Assembly: GCF_015999335.1 (NCBI RefSeq)
Contig: NZ_JAEACP010000004.1
Location: forward strand, 124,001 to 188,000
Source: Tabrizicola soli
GTDB lineage: Bacteria; Pseudomonadota; Alphaproteobacteria; Rhodobacterales; Rhodobacteraceae
DNA: 64,000 nucleotides
Reading direction: 5' to 3'
In this document: positions 18,611 through 26,361 of the stretch, piece after piece
How positions within the stretch are numbered: position 1 is the first letter of the stretch
Layout: each line of letters begins with the position of its first letter
The notes under the pieces: generated by a model
Seen by the model: only the letters and a program-made list of their open reading frames with translations
Databases searched by the model: none
What the model was told of the DNA's origin: nothing
Translations under genes and position numbers: made by a program

Positions 18611-18895
18611 TCTGGGACTCCCCGCAATGGTTTGCCCCTATCTGACAGAGGCGCGGCAAACCGGGCAAGTCTGCCCGACATTTGGCGTCAGAAAACGACA
18701 TGCCTTTCCGCGAAGGGCGGGCTTTGCCGGCTTGAGAGGACGGAGCGGGAGGGTAACCTGATTCCGGCGCAAGAGCCGTGCTGGCTGAGGTTGTCCGGTG
18801 GGCGCCGGGATTCGCTCGTCGATGACTTCGTCACTCCTCGCGGCGCGCCGACGAGGAGACGAAGTCGAACGAGGAGGGGCCGGGAGGAGGAGGAG
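18611..18895. promoter_or_regulatory. Divergent intergenic region with family A repeat
   Basis: 285 bases between the divergent dehydrogenase and phosphoribosyltransferase genes. It must contain both promoters, but no clear -35/-10 pair could be chosen by eye. The right part is a family A palindrome (18814-18877) that runs into the RBS of the next gene. Confidence 0.35.
18814..18877. repeat. Family A palindromic element, copy 1
   Basis: Left arm GCTCGTCGATGACTTCGTC (18814-18832) then ACTCCTCG; right arm CGACGAGGAGACGAAGTCG and AACGAGGAGG. The arms form an imperfect inverted repeat, ACTTCGTC pairing with GACGAAGT and CTCCTCG with CGAGGAG. Other copies are at 26268, 41863, 49839 and 62015, all in the same orientation. 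Confidence 0.9.
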
Positions 18896-19564
18896 ATGGA
18901 GCCATTTGCCGACCGCCGCGCTGCGGGGCGCGCGCTTGCCGAGCGGCTGGTTGCCTTCGGGGGGACGGATACGGTGGTGCTGGGCCTGCCGCGCGGGGGG
19001 CTGCCGGTGGCGGATGAGGTGGCGCGGGCGCTGGGGGCGGCGCTGGACATCGTCCTGGTGCGCAAGATCGGCATGCCGGGAAACCCCGAGCTGGCGCTGG
19101 GGGCGATTGCCGGGCCGGAGGGCAGGACCATGGTTCTGAACGACGAACTGGTCCGCCTCTGCGGCCTCGACCGGGCCGGGATCGAGGCGCGCGCGGCCCC
19201 GCAGCGGGCGGAACTGCGGCGCCGCCGCGCGCTCTGGGGCTCGCGCCTGCAGCCGGGGGCGCTGCGGGCCAAGCGGGTGATCCTGGTGGATGACGGGATC
19301 GCCACCGGGGCCACGATGCGGGCCGCCATCGGGGCGGTGCGGGCCGATGGTCCGGCCGAGGTGATCGTGGCGGCTCCGGTCGCGGCCCCCGACACGCTGG
19401 AGGCGCTGGGGCGGCTGGCGGACCGGGTGGTCTGCCTGCGGGCGCCGGCGGGGTTCACGGCGGTCGGGCGGCATTACGCCAGCTTTCCGCAGCTTGAGGA
19501 TGCCGATGTGCAGGCTATCCTCACCGCCGGGCCGCAGCCCGGGCCGACAGGAGGAGAGACATGA
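18896..19564 (+). CDS. Phosphoribosyltransferase-domain protein (type I PRTase)
   Basis: A cytoplasmic protein of 222 residues with the type I phosphoribosyltransferase fold; VILVDDGIATGATM is the PRPP-binding loop with its acidic pair. LPRGGLPVADEVARALGA and VRKIGMPGNPELALGAIA are typical of the stand-alone predicted PRTases of the COG1926 kind, for which the base substrate is unknown. The start ATG 18896 follows GGGAGGAGGAGGAG, partly derived from the family A repeat. The stop overlaps the ureohydrolase start as ATGA, so the two enzymes are coupled. Confidence 0.85.
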   Translation: MEPFADRRAAGRALAERLVAFGGTDTVVLGLPRGGLPVADEVARALGAALDIVLVRKIGMPGNPELALGAIAGPEGRTMVLNDELVRLCGLDRAGIEARAAPQRAELRRRRALWGSRLQPGALRAKRVILVDDGIATGATMRAAIGAVRADGPAEVIVAAPVAAPDTLEALGRLADRVVCLRAPAGFTAVGRHYASFPQLEDADVQAILTAGPQPGPTGGET

Positions 19565-20535
19565 GCCAGTTCAACCAGCCGCTCGGCGGCAACGAGATGC
19601 CGCGCTTCGGCGGGCCCGCGACGATGATGCGGCTGCCTGCCGCCGCCACCGCCGAGGGGCTGGACGTGGCCTTCATCGGGATTCCGATGGACCATGGCAC
19701 CAGCAACCGGCCGGGCACGCGGCTGGGGCCGCGCCAGATCCGGGACGAGTCCCGGATGCTGCGGCCCTACAACATGGCGACCGGGGCGGCGCCCTTCGAC
19801 CATCTGCAGGTGGCGGACCTGGGCGATGTGGCGATCAACACCTTCGACCTGAAGAAATCGGTCGAGATCATCGCCGACCACTACCGGCAGGTGCTGGCGC
19901 AGGGCGCGATCCCGCTGACCCTGGGCGGCGACCACACGCTGACCTGGCCGATCCTGCGCGCGATGAAGGAACGGCACGGGCCGGTCGCGCTGATCCATGT
20001 CGACGCCCATGCCGACATCAACGAGACCATGTTCGGAGAGACGGCCGCGCATGGCTGCCCCTTCCGCCGGGCCTGGGAAGAGGGCTGCCTGCAGAATGAC
20101 AAGGTGTTCCAGATCGGGCTGCGCGGCACCGGCTATGCGCCCGAGGATTTCGACTGGGCGCGCGGCCAGGGCTGGACGGTGGTCCAGGCCGAGGAATGCT
20201 GGTGGAAGTCGCTGACCGGGCTGATGGAGATCGTCCGGCAAAGGATCGGGGATGCGCCGGTCTATCTCAGCTATGACATCGACAGCCTGGATTCGGCCTT
20301 CGCGCCGGGCACGGGCACGGTGGAGCCGGGCGGGCTGACCACCTGGCAGGCGCTGGAGATCATCCGGGGCTGCGCCGGGCTGAAGATCGTCGGCGGCGAT
20401 CTGGTCGAGGTCTCGCCGCCCTGGGATCCGTCGGGCAATACGGCGCTGATCGGGGCGAACCTCTTGTACGAGATGCTCTGCGTCCTGCCGGGCGTGCCGC
20501 AGGCGCCGTCGCGCTTTTCGGGGCTGCGTTTCTAG
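19561..20535 (+). CDS. Ureohydrolase, guanidinobutyrase/agmatinase family
   Basis: A binuclear manganese hydrolase of 324 residues that releases urea from a guanidino compound. All metal-binding blocks are present: GGDHTLTW, IHVDAHADIN and SYDIDSLDSAFAPGTGT. The MFGETAAHGCPFRRAWEEG loop and the sequence RGTGYAPEDFDW resemble guanidinobutyrases (GbuA) more than E. coli SpeB agmatinase, so 4-guanidinobutyrate is my preferred substrate, with agmatine or a guanidino acid possible. It is coupled to the phosphoribosyltransferase upstream (4-base overlap). Confidence 0.88.
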   Translation: MSQFNQPLGGNEMPRFGGPATMMRLPAAATAEGLDVAFIGIPMDHGTSNRPGTRLGPRQIRDESRMLRPYNMATGAAPFDHLQVADLGDVAINTFDLKKSVEIIADHYRQVLAQGAIPLTLGGDHTLTWPILRAMKERHGPVALIHVDAHADINETMFGETAAHGCPFRRAWEEGCLQNDKVFQIGLRGTGYAPEDFDWARGQGWTVVQAEECWWKSLTGLMEIVRQRIGDAPVYLSYDIDSLDSAFAPGTGTVEPGGLTTWQALEIIRGCAGLKIVGGDLVEVSPPWDPSGNTALIGANLLYEMLCVLPGVPQAPSRFSGLRF

Positions 20536-20562
20536 GACCCAATCGGCGTGGACAGCCGGGGG

Positions 20563-21414
20563 CTACCGCGCGGCGGCCTCGGCCCCGTCCCAGCCGAAGA
20601 TCGTACCGAAGAGACTGCCGCCCCGGTCGCGGGGGGCGGCTGCCGTCGCAGGCTCTGCCGTCGGGCGCGCGGCCGCACGCGCGGCGACGTCGGCCTCGAA
20701 CGCGGCGCGGGCCTCCTTGCCCAGGGCCGAGGCGAGGACAATCATCGGCACCTGGCCCAGGCCCGGCCGCCGGTCGAAGACGCTGTCATTCAACGCCGCG
20801 ACATCGAGCGTCTGGAGGAAGGGAACCAGATCCCGGTCCTTCATCCGCGCGGAGACCAGGAGGTTGAGCCGGATCTGCCCGCCGATATCGGCCAGGAACA
20901 GCCGGGCGCGGGCGGATCCGGGCAAGGCGGCCTCGGCCAGGTCAAGGCCGCGGACGGTCATGGCGGGCGTCAGGGGGATGGCGTCGGAAAGGGGCATCTG
21001 CGCCAGGGGCGGGGCGGGATGGCGGATGGCCTGGACGATCACCTGCCGCCCTCCCCGCTTGTAGGTGAGGATCGCGGTCTGGACGCCGCTGCCGGGATTC
21101 GGGGCGGCGCCGGCCTCAAGCAGGGCCAGCACCTCGTCCGGCAGGGAGGTGCGGTCTGCAGGCAGGAAAGCGTCGAGATCGCCGGGTTCGGTCGGATGGA
21201 CGGTCCAGCCTTCGGGCGGCTTCGGCAGCATCGCCTGAAGGCCCTGCGGGCGGTCCGCCCCGCGCGGCAGGGGCATCATGGCGCGCAGGTATTCGGCGAA
21301 GGTCAGCCCCTCGACCGCGCGCCCGGTCCAGCGGCCGGACAGGGAGTAGTCGAGGGCGAGAAAGCCGCTCACCCCCAGGACAAGGAAAACCACGATACGG
21401 ATCAGGCGCAACAA
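20563..21414 (-). CDS. Hypothetical membrane-anchored protein
   Basis: A protein of 283 residues with a single N-terminal helix (about residues 5-23, IRIVVFLVLGVSGFLALDY), probably an uncleaved anchor with the rest in the periplasm. The body has no motif I recognise; it ends in an Ala/Arg/Pro-rich linker (AARPTAEPATAAAP) and a hydrophobic tail GSLFGTIFGW. It lies alone between the ureohydrolase and znuB and has its own start at ATG 21414. No function is proposed. Confidence 0.7.
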   Translation of the reverse strand: MLRLIRIVVFLVLGVSGFLALDYSLSGRWTGRAVEGLTFAEYLRAMMPLPRGADRPQGLQAMLPKPPEGWTVHPTEPGDLDAFLPADRTSLPDEVLALLEAGAAPNPGSGVQTAILTYKRGGRQVIVQAIRHPAPPLAQMPLSDAIPLTPAMTVRGLDLAEAALPGSARARLFLADIGGQIRLNLLVSARMKDRDLVPFLQTLDVAALNDSVFDRRPGLGQVPMIVLASALGKEARAAFEADVAARAAARPTAEPATAAAPRDRGGSLFGTIFGWDGAEAAAR

Positions 21415-21506
21415 GGCGGTACGTTCCCAGGTTGTCTTTCAAAGGCTTGGCGGCGAATTCTGGCAAGCTTCGGGCAGAGGGCGGGCAATTTGCCGCCCTG
21501 CCCGTC

Positions 21507-22289
21507 TTATCCCCTCTGCCGCAGCGCGGTCAGGGCGAAGAGGCCGGAGGCCACGACGATGATCGACGGCCCGGCCGGCGTGTCCTGCCAGAGCGAGAGG
21601 CCAAGCCCGCCCAGCCCCGCGACCATGCCGATCACCACCGCGCCGAGCGCCATCGCCTCGGGCGTGCGGGCGAGGGCGCGCGCGGCGGCGGCGGGAATGA
21701 TCAGCATGGCGGCGATCAGCAGCGCACCGACGATCTTGAGCGCCAGCGCGACGACCAGGGCGAGTGCGATCACCAGCACCAGACGCTCGCGATCCGGGCG
21801 GATGCCGGCGGCATGGGCGAGATCCTCGCTCAGCGTGGCGGTGAGGAGCGCCTGCCAGCGCCAGGCCAGAAGCGCCAGGACCAGCAGCGCGCCGCCCCAG
21901 ATCACGGCAAGATCGGTGCGGCTGACAGCGAGGATGTCGCCGAAGAGCCAGGCGGAAAGATCGGTGCGGACGGTGGGGAAGAAGCTGACCGCCACCAGCC
22001 CGAAGGCCAGCGCGGAATGGGCAAGGACGCCAAGCGTGGTGTCCATCGCCCAGCCCCGCGACGAAAGCGCGGCGACGGTGACGGCCATGGCCAGCGCCAC
22101 GACAAGGGTGCCAAGGCCGATGGGCAGGTCGGTGGCCAGCGCCAGCGCGACGCCGAGGATGGCGGCATGGGCAGTGGCATCGCCGAAATAGGCCATCCGC
22201 CGCCACACGACGAAGGAGCCCAGGGGTCCGGTCGCGAGGCTGAGGCCGGTCGCGGCCAGGGCGGCGCGGGTCAGGAAGTCGTCAAGCAT
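21507..22289 (-). CDS. znuB: Zinc ABC transporter permease
   Basis: Inner-membrane channel of the high-affinity Zn2+ importer, 260 residues and about eight helices, ABC-3 family. GSFVVWRRMAYFGDATAHAAILG is the conserved block that contacts the ATPase, and PTVRTDLSAWLFGDILAVSRTDL is typical of ZnuB. Its ATG at 22289 overlaps the end of znuC by eight bases, and the three genes zur-znuC-znuB form one coupled minus-strand operon under the Zur-like boxes at 23566. Confidence 0.95.
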   Translation of the reverse strand: MLDDFLTRAALAATGLSLATGPLGSFVVWRRMAYFGDATAHAAILGVALALATDLPIGLGTLVVALAMAVTVAALSSRGWAMDTTLGVLAHSALAFGLVAVSFFPTVRTDLSAWLFGDILAVSRTDLAVIWGGALLVLALLAWRWQALLTATLSEDLAHAAGIRPDRERLVLVIALALVVALALKIVGALLIAAMLIIPAAAARALARTPEAMALGAVVIGMVAGLGGLGLSLWQDTPAGPSIIVVASGLFALTALRQRG

Positions 22290-23040
22290 GGTGGTGGTCG
22301 TGGTGATGGTGGTGGGGATGCGGCTCGTCGGCCGGGTGGTCGTGGTCGTGCTCGTGCCGGTAGAGCGCCAGCGCGCCTTGCGTCCCCAGGCCGAAGAGCG
22401 CGCGGTATTCCGGCGCGGTCGAGACGACGCGGGGTGTTCCCTCGCAGCAGATATGGCCGTTCAGGCAGATCACCCGGTCCGATGCCGCCATAACGACATG
22501 CAGGTCGTGGCTGACCATCAGGATCGCGGCGCCGGTGTCGTGGCGGACCTCCTCGATCAGGCGGTAGAAGGCGGCCTCGCCGGGCTGGTCCAACCCCTGG
22601 GTGGGTTCGTCCAGCATCAGGACCTGCGGCTGGCCCAGAAGCGCCCGCGCCAGAAGGACTCGCTGAAGCTGGCCGCCGGACAGCTGGGTCATCTGGTCGG
22701 CCTCGCGCCCCGCCATGCCGACGCGGGCCAGCGCCTCGGCCGCCGCCGTGTCGGTGGTGCGGACGGGAAGCGACAGGAAGCGACGCACGGTGATAGGCAT
22801 GGTCCGGTCGATCATCAGGCGCTGCGGCACATAGGCCAGCCGCAGGCCTGGCGCGCGGGTGACGCTGCCCTCGGCCACCGGGACGATGCCGAGAAGCGCG
22901 CGCAGGAGCGTGGACTTGCCGGAGCCGTTCGGGCCGAGGATGGTCACGATCTCGCCCGGGGCGAGGGACAGGCTGACGTCGTGCAGGACCTCCTCGGCAC
23001 CGAAGCGGACGCAGATGTGGCTGGCGGTGACGAGACTCAT
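22282..23040 (-). CDS. znuC: Zinc ABC transporter ATPase with histidine-rich C-terminal tail
   Basis: Cytoplasmic ATPase of the zinc importer, 252 residues. Walker A GPNGSGKST, signature LSGGQLQRV and Walker B VLMLDEPTQ are intact, with the switch His in MVSHDLHVV. The last 24 residues alternate His and Asp (RHEHDHDHPADEPH, then a run of His), a strong potential zinc-binding tail that E. coli ZnuC lacks. The start overlaps the zur stop as ATGA. The tail might sense or store zinc at the cytoplasmic face; that is inference. Confidence 0.95.
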   Translation of the reverse strand: MSLVTASHICVRFGAEEVLHDVSLSLAPGEIVTILGPNGSGKSTLLRALLGIVPVAEGSVTRAPGLRLAYVPQRLMIDRTMPITVRRFLSLPVRTTDTAAAEALARVGMAGREADQMTQLSGGQLQRVLLARALLGQPQVLMLDEPTQGLDQPGEAAFYRLIEEVRHDTGAAILMVSHDLHVVMAASDRVICLNGHICCEGTPRVVSTAPEYRALFGLGTQGALALYRHEHDHDHPADEPHPHHHHHDHHHA

Positions 23041-23552
23041 GCGGCAGCCTTGCAGCTGGGGCAGAGGCCGAGGGCCTCGAGCGTGGTGCGTTCGATGGCA
23101 AAGCCCAGGCGGCCGGCCTCACGGTCAAGGGCCTCGCGAGCCGGGGCGGCCTCGGCCTCGGCGACGGAATGGCAGGCACGGCAGATCAGGAAGGCGGGGG
23201 CGTGCGCCTCGCCGGGATGGGCGCAGGCGGTAAAGGCGTTCAGGCGCTGGATGCGGTGGGCAAGGCCTTGTTCGACAAGGAATTCCAGCGCGCGATATGC
23301 GACGGGGGGCTGGTTGCCGAAGCCGTCGGCCGCCAGGCGGGCGAGCACGTCATAGGCCCCCAGCGCGCGGTGATCTTCCAGCAGGATCTCCAGCACGCGG
23401 CGGCGGACGGGGGTGAGGCGGCTGTTGTTCGCCGCGGTGACGGCCTCGGCCCGGGCCAGGGCATCGGCGGCGCAATGGGCATGGTCATGCGCCGCGAAGG
23501 CGAGATCCGGCGCAGCGCAACCGGGACAGTCGGGGGGATGGGTCTGGGGCAT
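23037..23552 (-). CDS. zur: Zinc uptake regulator, Fur family
   Basis: DNA-binding repressor of 171 residues that shuts the znu genes when zinc is plentiful. After a 36-residue Cys/His-rich N-terminal extension (DCPGCAAPD, HDHAHCAAD) the winged-helix part has LTPVRRRVLEILLEDHRALGAYDVL, and the dimerisation part carries the structural zinc cysteines CRACHS and LCPSCK. ATG 23552 is chosen as the first in-frame start; it faces znuA across 65 bases that hold two Zur-like boxes. It heads the znuCB operon and so controls its own synthesis. Confidence 0.93.
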   Translation of the reverse strand: MPQTHPPDCPGCAAPDLAFAAHDHAHCAADALARAEAVTAANNSRLTPVRRRVLEILLEDHRALGAYDVLARLAADGFGNQPPVAYRALEFLVEQGLAHRIQRLNAFTACAHPGEAHAPAFLICRACHSVAEAEAAPAREALDREAGRLGFAIERTTLEALGLCPSCKAAA

Positions 23553-23565
23553 CGGGGCTTGACCT

Positions 23566-23578
23566 GTTATGATATTAC
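23566..23578. promoter_or_regulatory. Zur-type operator 1 (zur-znuCB / znuA)
   Basis: GTTATGATATTAC in the divergent zur/znuA gap, an AT-rich imperfect palindrome of the Zur type. It lies 14 bases from the zur start. The reverse complement of the second box reads GTTATGATATAAC, differing at one position. Confidence 0.7.
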
Positions 23579-23617
23579 ATACATAGACCTTCCCCGAACC
23601 AGATGGAAGGCTCCGCC

Positions 23618-24511
23618 ATGCGTTATATCATAACTCTGCTGTTGACCAGCGCCCCTGCCATGGCCGAGGTCCCGCGCGTGGTGACCGACATCCCGCCGGT
23701 CCATGCGCTGGTGGCGCAGGTGATGGGGGATCTGGGGCAACCGGACCTTCTGCTGGCCAGGGGCGCGGACGAGCATGACTTTCAACTGCGGCCCAGCCAG
23801 GCGGGGGCGGTGGCGGATGCGGATCTGGTGGTCTGGATCGGGCCGGAACTGACGCCCTGGCTGGCCAGCGCACTGAAGACACGGCCCGAGGGCGCGGCGG
23901 CGCTGGGGCTGCTGGATGCGGAAGGGACCGCGCTGCGGGAATATGGCGCGGACGCAGCGCATGGGGGGGAGCATGAAGGCCACGATCACGCCGGAATGGA
24001 TCCGCATGCCTGGCTGGACCCAGGCAACGGCCTGGTCTGGCTGGACCTGATCGCGGCGGAACTGGCGCGGCTGGACCCGGAGAATGCCGGAGCCTATGCG
24101 GCCAATGCGGCGCAGGCGGCGGGGCAGCTGAAGGAGCTGGATGCCGGGATCGCGGCACGGTTGGCTGCGGTCAAGGGCAAGCCGCTGGTCACCTTCCACG
24201 ACGCCTATGGCTATTTCGCCGCGCATTACGGGCTGGATGTCGCGGGCAGCGTGGCGCTTGGCGATGCGGCCGCGCCCGGCGCGGCACGGTTGCAGGACCT
24301 GCGGGCGGTGCTGGAGGCGGGCGAGGTCCCCTGCATCTTCCCCGAGGCGCAGCATGACCCGGCGCTGATCGAGCGGATGGCCGAGGGGACGGGGGTGAAG
24401 ATCGGCGGGGCGCTGGATCCGGTCGGCTCGTCGCTGGAGCCGGGACCGGGGGCCTATGCGGCGCTGCTGACCGGGATGGCCGGGACGATCGCGTCCTGTC
24501 TTGGCGAGTAA
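23618..24511 (+). CDS. znuA: Zinc ABC transporter periplasmic binding protein
   Basis: Cluster A-I metal-binding protein of 297 residues that delivers Zn2+ to ZnuBC. The leader MRYIITLLLTSAPAMA is a Sec signal peptide. Metal ligand motifs are ARGADEHDFQLRPSQ, MDPHAWLDP, TFHDAYGYF and FPEAQHDP. The His-rich loop usual in ZnuA is short here (GGEHEGHDHAG near residue 115). I prefer ATG 23618 over ATG 23603 because GGAAGG lies seven bases upstream and the shorter form starts directly with the signal peptide. It is divergent from zur. Confidence 0.94.
   Translation: MRYIITLLLTSAPAMAEVPRVVTDIPPVHALVAQVMGDLGQPDLLLARGADEHDFQLRPSQAGAVADADLVVWIGPELTPWLASALKTRPEGAAALGLLDAEGTALREYGADAAHGGEHEGHDHAGMDPHAWLDPGNGLVWLDLIAAELARLDPENAGAYAANAAQAAGQLKELDAGIAARLAAVKGKPLVTFHDAYGYFAAHYGLDVAGSVALGDAAAPGAARLQDLRAVLEAGEVPCIFPEAQHDPALIERMAEGTGVKIGGALDPVGSSLEPGPGAYAALLTGMAGTIASCLGE
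23622..23634. promoter_or_regulatory. Zur-type operator 2, inside the znuA reading frame
   Basis: GTTATATCATAAC, the inverted twin of the first box, falls in codons 2-6 of znuA (start ATG 23618). A repressor bound here would block znuA transcription just after initiation. Confidence 0.6.
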
Positions 24512-24522
24512 GATGGGCGGAC

Positions 24523-24548
24523 CTGTAGGGTGGGTGATTCACCCACCC
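24523..24548. terminator. Palindrome between convergent znuA and the kinase gene
   Basis: GTAGGGTGGGTG...CACCCACCC: a 9-bp stem (24528-24536 with 24540-24548) around ATT, between two convergent genes. It probably works as a terminator in both directions. A related motif, GTAGGGTGCGC...GCGCACC, overlaps the trmD stop at 34059-34080 on the other strand. Confidence 0.55.
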
Positions 24549-24556
24549 AGGGATCG

Positions 24557-25540
24557 TCAGATCAGCCCTTCCTTGCGGAACAGCGCCTTCAGGTCGGTCT
24601 CGGGCCTTGCACCGAAATGGCTGATCACCTCGGCCGCCGCGACGCAGCCCATCCGGCCCGCCGTGGCAAGCGGCTGGCCGGTCGCCAGGCCATAGAGGAA
24701 CCCGGCAGCGAACTGGTCCCCTGCCCCGGTGGCATCCACCGGCACCACGCGGCGGACCGGGACCACCGCCTCTTCCGCCCCGCGCACGACGATCACGTCA
24801 TGGCCCGACCGGGTGCAGACCACGAGGCCCGAATCGCGCGCCGCCTGCTCCAGCGCGCCGGAAAGGTCGGTCTGGTAGAGCGAGGACCACTCGTGCTCGT
24901 TGCCGATCACATAGTCCAGCGACTTCACCAGGCGGCGGAAGTCGTCGCGGTGGCGATCGACGCAGAACGGGTCGCTGAGCGCGATCCCGGCCTTGCCTCC
25001 GGCGCGGTGGCAAAGCTCGACCGCGCGCTCGAAAGCCTGCTTGCCCTTGGGCTTGTCGTAGAGATAGCCCTCGAGGAACAGGATCTCGGCCTTGCCCGCC
25101 ACCGAATCCGACACGTCGTCGGGGCCAAGCTCGGACGAAATCCCGAGGTAGGTGTTCATCGACCGCTCGCCATCGGGCGCGACGAAGATCATGCTGCGCG
25201 AGGTGGGAAGCTCCCCTCCCCGAACCGGCGGATTGACGAAATCGGTGCCTTCCTGCGCCATGGTCTGCGCGTAGAACCGCCCCAGCGCGTCGTCATGGAC
25301 GCGGCCGATGAAGGCGGTGGTCAGGCCGAGGTTGCCCAGTCCCGCCAGCGTGTTCGCCACCGACCCGCCGGGCGCCTGCTGGCGGTTGGTCATCGCGCTG
25401 TACAGAAGCTCGCCCCGCTCGCGCTCGACCAGCTGCATGATGCCCTTCTGGATGCCCATCAGGTCGAGGAAGCTGTCGTCGGCCGAGGAGAACACATCGA
25501 CGATGGCATTGCCGATGCCGACGACCTGGTAGGACTTCAT
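24557..25540 (-). CDS. PfkB-family carbohydrate/adenosine kinase
   Basis: A cytoplasmic kinase of 327 residues of the ribokinase/PfkB family. APGGSVANTLAGLGNLG is the first PfkB signature (substrate site), and VDATGAGDQFAAGFLYGL is the second, holding the catalytic Asp and anion hole. The FSSADDSFLDLMGIQKG region and overall length fit the adenosine kinase-like branch widespread in alphaproteobacteria, but ribose-type sugars cannot be excluded. The ATG overlaps the nth stop (ATGA), so it follows nth in one operon. Confidence 0.9.
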   Translation of the reverse strand: MKSYQVVGIGNAIVDVFSSADDSFLDLMGIQKGIMQLVERERGELLYSAMTNRQQAPGGSVANTLAGLGNLGLTTAFIGRVHDDALGRFYAQTMAQEGTDFVNPPVRGGELPTSRSMIFVAPDGERSMNTYLGISSELGPDDVSDSVAGKAEILFLEGYLYDKPKGKQAFERAVELCHRAGGKAGIALSDPFCVDRHRDDFRRLVKSLDYVIGNEHEWSSLYQTDLSGALEQAARDSGLVVCTRSGHDVIVVRGAEEAVVPVRRVVPVDATGAGDQFAAGFLYGLATGQPLATAGRMGCVAAAEVISHFGARPETDLKALFRKEGLI

Positions 25541-26181
25541 GCGGTCTTCTCCGGGTAAAGGCACCAGTCCCGGATCGGGCAGATGCCGCATTTTGGGTTG
25601 CGCGCAGTGCAGATATACCGGCCGTGCAGGATAAGCCAGTGATGCGCGTGGCCCTGGTATTCGGCGGGGACATTGTCCTCGATCGCGCGCTCGACGGCGG
25701 CCTCGTCCTTGCCCGGCGCGATGCCGGTGCGGTTGCCGACGCGGAAGATATGGGTGTCGACCGCCTGGGCCGGGTGGTGGAACCACATGTTCAGCACCAC
25801 ATTCGCGGTCTTGCGCCCCACCCCCGGCAGGGTGGTGAGCGCGGCGCGGGAGCTTGGCACCTCGCCACCGAAATTCTCGATCAGCAGGCGCGAGAGCCTG
25901 ATGACGTTCTTCGCCTTGTTGCGGTAGAGGCCGATGGTTCTGATGTGCTCGATCAGCCCCTCCTCGCCAAGGGCCAGCATCTTTTCCGGCGTGTCGGCGA
26001 TCTGGAAAAGCTTGCGGGTGGCCTTGTTCACGCCGGCATCGGTGGCCTGGGCCGAAAGCGCCACGGCGACCAGCAGGGTGAAGGCGTTGGTGTGCTCCAG
26101 CTCGCCCTTCGGGTGCGGCTCGGCCTCGGCGAAGCGGGCGAAGATCTGTTTCAGCGTGGCATAAGGAAGCTGTGGGGTCAT
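25537..26181 (-). CDS. nth: Endonuclease III, DNA glycosylase/AP lyase
   Basis: Base-excision repair enzyme that removes oxidised pyrimidines and nicks abasic sites. It has 214 residues, the family's size. The helix-hairpin-helix LPGVGRKTANVVLN contains the catalytic Lys, AVDTHIFRVGNR the catalytic Asp, and the C-terminal CTARNPKCGICPIRDWC (C-x6-C-x2-C-x5-C) binds the [4Fe-4S] cluster. I start at ATG 26181 (MTPQLPYATLKQIFARF); the open frame further upstream to 26244 has no family likeness. It is divergent from the repair gene at 26362. Confidence 0.96.
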   Translation of the reverse strand: MTPQLPYATLKQIFARFAEAEPHPKGELEHTNAFTLLVAVALSAQATDAGVNKATRKLFQIADTPEKMLALGEEGLIEHIRTIGLYRNKAKNVIRLSRLLIENFGGEVPSSRAALTTLPGVGRKTANVVLNMWFHHPAQAVDTHIFRVGNRTGIAPGKDEAAVERAIEDNVPAEYQGHAHHWLILHGRYICTARNPKCGICPIRDWCLYPEKTA

Positions 26182-26267
26182 GCGCCCCTTGCAGCATGAA
26201 ACGCGGCGCCGGACAAGGCGCAGGAAACGGGTCGCGGCGGGCAAGGCGAGGGGCTAGATTGCAGGAG

Positions 26268-26337
26268 GCTCGTCGAGCACTTTGTGCACTCCTCGCAGGG
26301 GACCCCGCGCGAGGAGGAGACGAAGTCGAACGAGGAG
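26268..26337. repeat. Family A palindromic element, copy 2
   Basis: Left arm GCTCGTCGAGCACTTTGTGC then ACTCCTCG; right arm GAGGAGGAGACGAAGTCGAA and CGAGGAG. It lies between divergent nth and the ada-like gene, 24 bases before the latter's ATG. Confidence 0.9.
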
Positions 26338-26361
26338 CAGCCCCCCAGCCGGACAAAAGCC

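Noticed and set aside
16058-18895. Plus-strand open frame running into the phosphoribosyltransferase
   Set aside because: Antisense to the dimethylglycine/sarcosine dehydrogenase; only the part from ATG 18896 has family motifs and an RBS.
26284-26361. N-terminal extension of the Ada-like protein (Glu-rich EEETKSNEE)
   Set aside because: The codons come from family A repeat copy 2. The same peptide appears as a false extension at copy 3, so it is repeat-derived, and the protein is started at ATG 26362.
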